Shown here: in pieces, positions 58,986-64,000 of the stretch
Layout: every line of letters begins with the position of its first letter
How positions within the stretch are numbered: the first letter of the stretch is position 1
Origin: CF-13 sp036782775
GTDB lineage: Bacteria > Chloroflexota > Dormibacteria > CF-121
DNA length: 64,000 nucleotides
NCBI GenBank assembly: GCA_036782775.1
Contig: DAIPYJ010000012.1
Coordinates: 1-64,000, forward strand
Reading direction: 5' to 3'
Notes under the pieces: model-generated
The model's database searches: none
What the model was told of the DNA's origin: nothing
Seen by the model: only the letters and a program-made list of their open reading frames with translations
Program-made: the position numbers and the translations under genes

Positions 58986-60731
58986 GTGCGCAACGCCGAT
59001 ATCGCCGCCATGCTCAATCGCATCGCCGACCTGCTCGAGATCAAGGGCGAGAACTTCTACAAGATTCGGGCCTACCGCGAGGCCGTGCGTCAGCTCGACA
59101 ATCTCACCACTGAAGTTGAAGAGCTGATACAGAGCGGCCGCCTGAAAGAGGTCCCCGGGATCGGCGCGGCAATCGAGCAGAAGATCACCGAGTACGTGAC
59201 CACGGGCAAGCTCGACTTCCTCGAGCGCCTGCAGACGGAGGTGCCACCCGAATTGCTCGCGCTGACCCGCGTGCCCGGGCTGGGGCCGCGAACCGCCAAG
59301 GACATCTACGACGCGCTTGGCATCGTGACCATCGACGACCTCGAGGCTGCCGCCCATGACCAACGGCTGCTTTCGGTTCGCGGGATCAAGGCACGGACGG
59401 TGGAGAACATCGTCAAGGGCATCGCAATGCTGAAGCGAACCGAGGGCCGCCGCTTCTTCCCCGAGGCCCGGCTGCTGGCCGATTCCTTTCTGGTGACGCT
59501 GCGCGGCATGCGCGGTGTCGTTCGGGCGGAAGTCGCAGGCAGCCTGCGACGCGCCCAGGAAACGATCGGGAACCTGGACCTGCTGGTCGCAGGGCCGGAC
59601 CCGGAGGACCTCGGTCGCGAGTTTGCCCGGCTGCCGCAGGTCGACAGCGTGGTCGCCCAGAGTCGCGTCGAGACCAGCATCCGAGTGCGCAACGGGATGC
59701 AGGTCGATCTGCGCGCGGTGAAACCGGAAAGTTTCGGCGCCGCCTGGCAATACTTCACCGGCTCGCAGGCCCACAACGACCAACTCCGCACACGTGCGGA
59801 GCGAATGGGCCGCTTGAGGATCAACGAGGACGGCGTCTACCGCGAGGACGGGACGCGCATCGCGGGCGAGACCGAAGCCGAGGTCTATGAGGCCGTCGGT
59901 TGTGGCTGGATCCCACCGGAAATTCGTGAGGGCCGCGACGAGATCGAGCTGGCCGCATCGGGCGCGCTGCCCCGGCTGATCGAGGCCGGTGACCTGCGCG
60001 GCGACCTGCACACGCACAGCAACTGGAGCGATGGGCGAAACCCGATCAGCGTGATGGCGAAGGCCGCGCAGGAGCGCGGCTATGCCTACATCGTGCTCAC
60101 CGACCACACCCAATCGCTGGCGGTGGCGCAGGGGCTGACGCCCGAACGATTTACGGCACGCGCCAGGGAGATTGCGGAAGTCAATCGCTCCGGCCAAGGG
60201 GCGACGGTCCTCAATGGCGCCGAGGTCGACATCCTGCTCGACGGCACGCTCGACCTGCCGGACGACTGCCTCGCATGGCTCGACCTGGTGGTGGCGTCGG
60301 TGCATACCGGGCTGGACCAGCCGAAGGACGTCATCACCCAGCGGGTACTGACCGCGATGCAATCGGCGCACGTCGACGTGCTCGCGCATCCGACCTCGCG
60401 CCGGCTGGACCGGCGCGGGGAGACGAGCCTCGACATCGACGCCGTCATCGCGATGGCGGCGCGGACCGGGATCGCGCTGGAGGTCAACAGCAGTCCCTAC
60501 CGGCTCGACCTCAATGACAGCTGGACGCGCAAGGCTCGCGAAGCGGGGGTTGCGATCGCGATCGACAACGATGCCCACTACCCGGCTGAATACGACTACC
60601 GGCGATACGGGATCGAGATCGCGCGCCGCGCGGGATTGACCGCCAACCACGTGCTCAACGCCCGGGACGCAAAGGGGGTGCTCGACCACTGCCGGCTACG
60701 AGCCGCAAGAGCGCCCGTCAATTTCCGTTGA
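58986..60731 (+). CDS. polX: PolX-type DNA polymerase/3'-5' exonuclease with altered polymerase motif
   Basis: A 581-residue repair enzyme: 8-kDa-like HhH region (KVPGIG, PGLGPRTAKDIYD), polymerase domain and C-terminal PHP phosphoesterase. The polymerase motif reads AGSLRRAQETIGNLDLLV: Asn196 replaces the first metal Asp of the DxD pair (Asp198 and Asp241 remain). PHP ligands are present (DLHTHSNWSDG, LTDHTQ, GAEVDI, VHTG, AHPTSR, DNDAHY). So exonuclease should work while polymerisation is doubtful. GTG start by the leaderless -10. Confidence 0.9.
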   Translation: MRNADIAAMLNRIADLLEIKGENFYKIRAYREAVRQLDNLTTEVEELIQSGRLKEVPGIGAAIEQKITEYVTTGKLDFLERLQTEVPPELLALTRVPGLGPRTAKDIYDALGIVTIDDLEAAAHDQRLLSVRGIKARTVENIVKGIAMLKRTEGRRFFPEARLLADSFLVTLRGMRGVVRAEVAGSLRRAQETIGNLDLLVAGPDPEDLGREFARLPQVDSVVAQSRVETSIRVRNGMQVDLRAVKPESFGAAWQYFTGSQAHNDQLRTRAERMGRLRINEDGVYREDGTRIAGETEAEVYEAVGCGWIPPEIREGRDEIELAASGALPRLIEAGDLRGDLHTHSNWSDGRNPISVMAKAAQERGYAYIVLTDHTQSLAVAQGLTPERFTARAREIAEVNRSGQGATVLNGAEVDILLDGTLDLPDDCLAWLDLVVASVHTGLDQPKDVITQRVLTAMQSAHVDVLAHPTSRRLDRRGETSLDIDAVIAMAARTGIALEVNSSPYRLDLNDSWTRKAREAGVAIAIDNDAHYPAEYDYRRYGIEIARRAGLTANHVLNARDAKGVLDHCRLRAARAPVNFR

Positions 60732-60746
60732 ACCTGTTAGCGGCGA

Positions 60747-60752
60747 TATAAT
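60747..60752 (+). promoter_or_regulatory. TATAAT -10 of the 60.8-kb gene
   Basis: Perfect TATAAT 25 nt before the ATG at 60778. TTGAAC sits 13 bp upstream, too close to be a canonical -35. Confidence 0.45.
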
Positions 60753-60777
60753 CAAACCCAGAAGGACCTTCGAGCCA

Positions 60778-61281
60778 ATGTTCCAGGAGCTCGTCATTAA
60801 AGTCCCCTCGCCGTTCGCGGGCCAGGCCGAGGTGGGCTTCTCCGCCCGCTATCCTGCCCAGCCGAGCCAGGCGCCGTTGAAGGATGTTCCGTTCATCATC
60901 GAAGGCCCCTCGGCGCCGATGCGCCAGTTGCAATCACGCCTCGAACTGTTCCGCCAAAAGCGGTCGCTCATCCCCGACGCCCCCGGCGAGGCCTATACCT
61001 GGACCGATCTGATTCCGTTGAGCGACGAGGTCTTCATCCTCGCCTTTCGCGATGAAAGCCTGCATGCGGGCGCCGGCGACCCGGCCAACGAGCTGCGCTA
61101 CCTGGCCAACCTGGTACAGCCGCTCGTCTTCCCCTTTTTAAAGGATTGCGTGCGGATCGGCGAACTGGCCCTGCGCGACACCATCCTGCTCGCCCTCTTG
61201 AACGACACGCAGGTCATGGCCGAGCTGGAGCTGCGCCGTTCGCAGATCGTACCGAGCAACGGCTCGATCGTCCTCCAGTAA
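60778..61281 (+). CDS. Uncharacterised cytosolic protein
   Basis: A 167-residue protein without a signal or membrane helix. The start MFQELVIKVPSPFAGQAEVGF and the C-terminal LRDTILLALLNDTQVMAELELRR suggest a mixed alpha/beta fold. Family not recognised. AAGGA lies about 10 nt before the ATG. It converges on a low-complexity gene, 6 bp away. Confidence 0.6.
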   Translation: MFQELVIKVPSPFAGQAEVGFSARYPAQPSQAPLKDVPFIIEGPSAPMRQLQSRLELFRQKRSLIPDAPGEAYTWTDLIPLSDEVFILAFRDESLHAGAGDPANELRYLANLVQPLVFPFLKDCVRIGELALRDTILLALLNDTQVMAELELRRSQIVPSNGSIVLQ

Positions 61282-61287
61282 CGCTCG

Positions 61288-61677
61288 CTAGGGGGAGCCC
61301 GACGCTTTGGGGCTGGCGCTCGCTGATGCGGTCGGCGTTGGCGACTGGGACGCTGGGCTCGGCGACGGGCAGGGACTCGCTGAAGCGCTGCTGATCGCGG
61401 TACCGCTCGGGGTGGCCGCGGGGGTGGTGGTAGGCGTCGCCGAAGCCGAGGCTTTCGGGCTGCCGCTGGTCGAGGGCGTCGCGCTGGCCGACGGCGGCTC
61501 GAAACAGATCGATGGTTGTGGCGTCAGCAACGTTTGGCCACCGGGCGTGCTCGCGGGGGGGCCGCCGCGAAGGAGCAGCGCCGCCGGCACCACGAGCAAC
61601 CCGAGGATGACTGCCACCACGAAGGCAAGCGCCCCCCACTCCTGGAGCCAGAAGCCCCCCGACGAATTACGGATCAG
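61288..61677 (-). CDS. Membrane-anchored Ser/Pro/Thr-rich protein (CTG start proposed)
   Basis: About 129 residues. One helix (WGALAFVVAVILGLLVVPAALLL) is followed by about 85 residues of Ser, Ala, Thr and Pro in short repeats (ASASPS-like), a flexible wall-spanning stalk. From the ATG-like GTG at 61620 the helix would be cut; the CTG at 61677 overlaps the upstream stop as CTGA, adds IRNSSGGFWLQE and keeps the helix whole. The same CTGA overlap is seen after trpS. Role unknown. Confidence 0.55.
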   Translation of the reverse strand: MIRNSSGGFWLQEWGALAFVVAVILGLLVVPAALLLRGGPPASTPGGQTLLTPQPSICFEPPSASATPSTSGSPKASASATPTTTPAATPSGTAISSASASPCPSPSPASQSPTPTASASASPKASGSP

Positions 61678-61928
61678 GGCTCGTCGTCCGGGTCCGGCTG
61701 GGGCTTGTTCCGGGTGTTGAGGATGCGGACGAAGTCCTGCGCGCGGGCGAGCGCCTTCCAGCGCTCAGGAAAGAAATCCTGGGCCACGACCTGCTTGGAG
61801 GGCAGCTGAAAGACAGTCACGCACCACTTGTTGAGGGTGTGCGAAACCTCGACCTCGAAGTCGCCCTCGGTATTGAGATACCGAACGACCCGGTCCTCGT
61901 CGGATCTGCGTCTCCCTGAAACTGCCAT
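61674..61928 (-). CDS. Small uncharacterised protein
   Basis: An 84-residue, mostly polar protein: VRYLNTEGDFEVEVSHTLNK, then a hydrophobic stretch CVTVFQLPSKQVV and an acidic tail PDPDDEP. Family not recognised; possible small regulator. Start at ATG 61928 with TATAAT about 50 nt upstream; a TTG at 61940 is also open. Operonic with the Ser/Pro-rich gene. Confidence 0.5.
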   Translation of the reverse strand: MAVSGRRRSDEDRVVRYLNTEGDFEVEVSHTLNKWCVTVFQLPSKQVVAQDFFPERWKALARAQDFVRILNTRNKPQPDPDDEP

Positions 61929-61976
61929 TTCTGTGCCCAAAGGTAGGTGTCGCTAAAGCCATTCAACGGACCCCTA

Positions 61977-61982
61977 ATTATA
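61977..61982 (-). promoter_or_regulatory. TATAAT -10 upstream of the 61.7-kb gene
   Basis: Perfect TATAAT on the minus strand (ATTATA at 61977-61982), about 49 nt before ATG 61928. The -35 is not clear. Confidence 0.45.
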
Positions 61983-62007
61983 TGCTCGGATTGGCGCAAA
62001 CTCCTAG

Positions 62008-62033
62008 CCCCGGGCGAGGGCCCTCGGCCGGGG
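62008..62033. terminator. 26-bp palindrome downstream of galU
   Basis: CCCCGG-g-CGAGGG is followed directly by CCCTCG-g-CCGGGG, so the sequence is an almost perfect inverted repeat. It lies 15 bp after the galU stop and 26 bp before the next promoter. No T tract; it would be a strong hairpin and probably stops galU transcription. Confidence 0.5.
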
Positions 62034-62047
62034 GACGCAGGCACGAT

Positions 62048-62929
62048 TCAGGGGGTCGGGCGGGCGCCGTCGACGGTTCGAAGGTAGCCGAGCAGCTCCT
62101 CGCGCAAGGCGGGGCGCTCGAGGGCGAAGGCGATCGAGGTCTTGAGGAAGCCGAGGACGGTGCCCACGTCGTGGTAGGTGCCGTCGAACTCGAGCCCGAC
62201 CACGGTCTGCTGCTGGGCAAGCGTCCGCAGGGCATCGGTGAGCTGAATCTCACCGCCGACACCCTCATGGGTGCTCTCGAGGAGACCGAAGATGGCCGGT
62301 TCCAGCACGTAGCGCCCCAGGATGGCGAGGTTCGAGGGCGCCTTACCGGCCTCCGGCTTTTCCACCATGTCGACCACTTCGTGAATCCTGCCGTCGCTCT
62401 TGCCGACCTTCACGATGCCGTAGCGTGAGACCTGATCGGGCTCCACCCGCTGCAGGGCCAGCACGGAGGCCTGCCGCTGGGTGTAGACGTCCATCATCTG
62501 TTTGATCGCCGGCGTCTGCGACCGAATGATGTCGTCGGCGAGAAAGACGGCAAACGGTTCGTTGCCCACCAGGTCCTTGGCCATCAAGACGGCATGACCA
62601 AGCCCGAGCGGCTCCTTCTGATGAATGTAGGTAATGTCGACCATGTCCGAGATCTTTCGCACGACCTGGAGCTCACGCGTCTTGCCCCGATCCTTCAGGT
62701 AATGCTCCAGCTCGAACGAGATATCGAAGTGATCGACGATGGCCCGCTTGTCGCGCCCGGTGACGACGATGATCTGGTCGATGCCGGCCGCCACGGCTTC
62801 CTCGACGCCGTACTGGATGATCGGCTTGTCGACGACCGGCAGCATCTCCTTCGGCTGGGCCTTGGTCGCCGGCAAAAAGCGCGTTCCCAGGCCCGCGGCC
62901 GGAAACACCGCTTTGCGAATTGCCGTCAC
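62048..62929 (-). CDS. galU: UTP-glucose-1-phosphate uridylyltransferase
   Basis: A 293-residue nucleotidyltransferase. FPAAGLGTRFLPATKAQPKEMLPVVDKP is the nucleotide loop, VVDKPIIQYGVEEAVAAG, GLGHAV and VVDMVEKPEAGKAPSNLAILGRYVL the sugar side. It makes UDP-glucose for surface glycans such as those of the GT2 and GT87 enzymes at the left end. GTG start has TAAAGT 6 nt before it; that hexamer shares its TAA with the stop of the 50-residue gene. Confidence 0.95.
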   Translation of the reverse strand: MTAIRKAVFPAAGLGTRFLPATKAQPKEMLPVVDKPIIQYGVEEAVAAGIDQIIVVTGRDKRAIVDHFDISFELEHYLKDRGKTRELQVVRKISDMVDITYIHQKEPLGLGHAVLMAKDLVGNEPFAVFLADDIIRSQTPAIKQMMDVYTQRQASVLALQRVEPDQVSRYGIVKVGKSDGRIHEVVDMVEKPEAGKAPSNLAILGRYVLEPAIFGLLESTHEGVGGEIQLTDALRTLAQQQTVVGLEFDGTYHDVGTVLGFLKTSIAFALERPALREELLGYLRTVDGARPTP

Positions 62930-62935
62930 GAAGCT

Positions 62936-62941
62936 ACTTTA
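62936..62941 (-). promoter_or_regulatory. -10 hexamer of galU
   Basis: TAAAGT on the minus strand, 6 nt before the GTG. Its first three bases are the stop codon of the upstream small gene. Confidence 0.5.
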
Positions 62942-63091
62942 CTTTTTCTTCCGTCGCGCACGATTGCGCAGCGCCACCTGGATCCGTTTCACACCCGCAT
63001 TGTCGACCACCATCTTGGGCGGCCGGGCCTTTCGCTCCCGTCCGCGAATTCGCGCCGCCTCTTTCGGCGGCAGCTCCTCGTCCGCGCTCAC
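62939..63091 (-). CDS. 50-residue basic protein
   Basis: Not recognised. The frame starts GTG (63091) overlapping the deacetylase stop as GTGA and gives MSADEELPPKEAARIRGRER, a middle KARPPKMVVDNAGVKRIQVA and an end RNRARRKKK. It is strongly basic after residue 13, acidic before it, with no hydrophobic helix: an RNA- or DNA-binding layout. It ends with the TAA that begins the galU -10. Coupling on both sides argues for a real gene. Confidence 0.55.
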   Translation of the reverse strand: MSADEELPPKEAARIRGRERKARPPKMVVDNAGVKRIQVALRNRARRKKK

Positions 63092-64000
63092 AGCCAGATC
63101 GCGGCTTGGCGCGGCAGGTCCGCCGTGGCGCTTGGCGCCGCGGTCGGCAACGGCGACGGTGATGGCGTCGGGATGGGAGATGGTTTGACTGAGGGGCTTG
63201 GGGTCGATGTCGGCGCGCCCACCAGCTCGGCCGCCGTCGGCGGCGGCCCGCCGACGACTCGGGCGAAGTAGCTGAGCGGAAGTCCGCCGCCCAGCCGCAT
63301 CCGAGAGAGGTAAAAAAGCTGTCCCGGCGTGTGGATCGTGCCGTAGAGCGTGGAAACGGCGGTCTCGAACCCGGCGCTCTGCGCCTGCGCTTCGTCATAG
63401 ACGTTGAAGCTGCCGTATGGGTAGGCGAAATCGAGCACCTTGTGGCCAAGCAACCCCTCGAGCGTGGCCTTGCTGGTCCGAATTTCCCAGCTGGCTCTCG
63501 ACGGCGATTGCGCCGCCAGTGCGACGTGATCGACGGTATGGGCGCCGATATTGAAGCCCATGCCGTCCGCGGCAACCACCTGGCTCGGGGTCATAAAGCT
63601 CCACTGCCCCATCCGTCCGCTGATGACGAAGTCGGTGGCGGTAAACCCGTGGCTTGCCAGGATCGGGAGAGCGGTGGTGAAGAAATCGGCGTAGCCGTCG
63701 TCGAAGGTCAGCACGACCGCCCGCGAGGGCAACGGGCTATGCGATTTGATGGCGGCCACCGCCCGGTGCAGCGAGATAACGTGAAACCCATGATCGGCCA
63801 GGTATTGCATTTGCAAGCGGAACATCGCCGGCGGCGTCGAGAGGCTGAAGCCGACGGTGTCACGCGGGTTCGGGTTGATCCGAATGTAGTGGTAGAGCAG
63901 AATCGGCACGTAGGTCGTCGGCCCGCTTGGAATCGGCGCCCTGGACGGATGCAACTCGGAGCGAAGCAATTCCGCCGTGCTGGGCGTGGAGTTTAGCTTG
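63088..64000 (-). CDS. Polysaccharide deacetylase (NodB homology), 5' end beyond window
   Basis: At least 303 residues; the frame stays open to position 64000, so the N-terminus and probable signal are cut off. NodB motifs: TFDDGYADFF (metal Asp-Asp), GAHTVDHVAL (His-x3-His) and FAYPYGSFN. The C-terminal 45 residues are a Pro/Ser/Thr-rich stretch. It should remove N- or O-acetyl groups from a wall or surface glycan. A TTG at 63969 is a possible start but an upstream start is more likely. Confidence 0.85.
   Translation of the reverse strand, partial: KLNSTPSTAELLRSELHPSRAPIPSGPTTYVPILLYHYIRINPNPRDTVGFSLSTPPAMFRLQMQYLADHGFHVISLHRAVAAIKSHSPLPSRAVVLTFDDGYADFFTTALPILASHGFTATDFVISGRMGQWSFMTPSQVVAADGMGFNIGAHTVDHVALAAQSPSRASWEIRTSKATLEGLLGHKVLDFAYPYGSFNVYDEAQAQSAGFETAVSTLYGTIHTPGQLFYLSRMRLGGGLPLSYFARVVGGPPPTAAELVGAPTSTPSPSVKPSPIPTPSPSPLPTAAPSATADLPRQAAIWL

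Noticed and set aside
58971..60689. 572-codon minus-strand frame
   Set aside because: Antisense to polX, whose PHP and HhH motifs are convincing.
61288..61620. GTG start at 61620 for the Ser/Pro-rich protein
   Set aside because: It cuts the only membrane helix; a CTG overlapping the upstream stop explains the frame better.

Overview
The window looks like a piece of a metagenome-assembled chromosome: a 10-base run of N at 4846-4855 marks a scaffold gap. The organism is a high-GC, free-living heterotroph. Genes for sortie-type cell-wall chemistry (LytR-CpsA-Psr protein, L,D-transpeptidase, two CHAP hydrolases, polysaccharide deacetylase), an EtfD-type acyl-CoA-to-menaquinone oxidoreductase, Ku, an OpuC-type osmolyte importer, and many start codons placed 6-9 nt behind a TANNNT -10 hexamer (leaderless style) fit a monoderm-like terrestrial lineage near Chloroflexota, Dormibacterota or Actinomycetota. 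This placement is inference. I see no prophage, insertion sequence or CRISPR array, so this is core chromosome rather than an accessory island.

Layout. 0-7 kb: envelope genes (flippase, lipoprotein, GT87-like and GT2 glycosyltransferases, SIMPL protein) and trpS. 7-14 kb: an UPF1-like helicase operon with a DUF1684 protein and an SDR, a YCII/nitrobindin pair, divergent tRNA-Arg(CCT) and tRNA-Pro(CGG), a DMT transporter and Ku. 14-18 kb: a split, divergent OpuC betaine/choline-type ABC importer whose ATPase is followed by two paralogous tiny membrane proteins. 18-25 kb: rarA, an MFS transporter, an MscS channel, ribosomal protein L25/CTC (CTG start), an L,D-transpeptidase and two small zinc ribbons.

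25-49 kb is the metabolic heart, devoted to short-chain acyl-CoA. One operon carries MeaB, a mutase with the isobutyryl-CoA mutase signature (F80/Q198), a 33-residue membrane microprotein, the B12-binding subunit and a metallo-hydrolase. A second holds thiolase, two acyl-CoA dehydrogenases, 3-hydroxyacyl-CoA dehydrogenase and a VOC protein. A third, complete in order, is methylmalonyl-CoA epimerase, methylmalonyl-CoA mutase (Y63/R181), propionyl-CoA carboxylase beta subunit and succinyl-CoA ligase (sucC, sucD). Together these take branched and odd-chain acyl-CoAs to succinate. Electrons from the dehydrogenases can reach menaquinone through EtfD at 53-55 kb. The biotin carboxylase, an enoyl-CoA hydratase and EtfAB are not in the window. 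hemA-hemL and a GH5 glycosidase lie between these blocks.

49-64 kb: two tandem CHAP hydrolases with near-matching promoters, an ABC-2 exporter preceded by what looks like a promoter, leader peptide and terminator (attenuator) unit, EtfD, coaE, secreted proteins of unknown role, a CaiB-type CoA-transferase, PolX with an Asp-to-Asn change in its polymerase DxD motif, and galU next to a polysaccharide deacetylase that runs off the right edge.

The most unusual signals are the attenuator-like unit at 53.2-53.4 kb, a 43-bp repeat shared in opposite orientation by 35.3 and 52.3 kb, recurrent CTG start codons, the tandem CHAP promoters, and several genes below 60 codons that fit snugly into operons.
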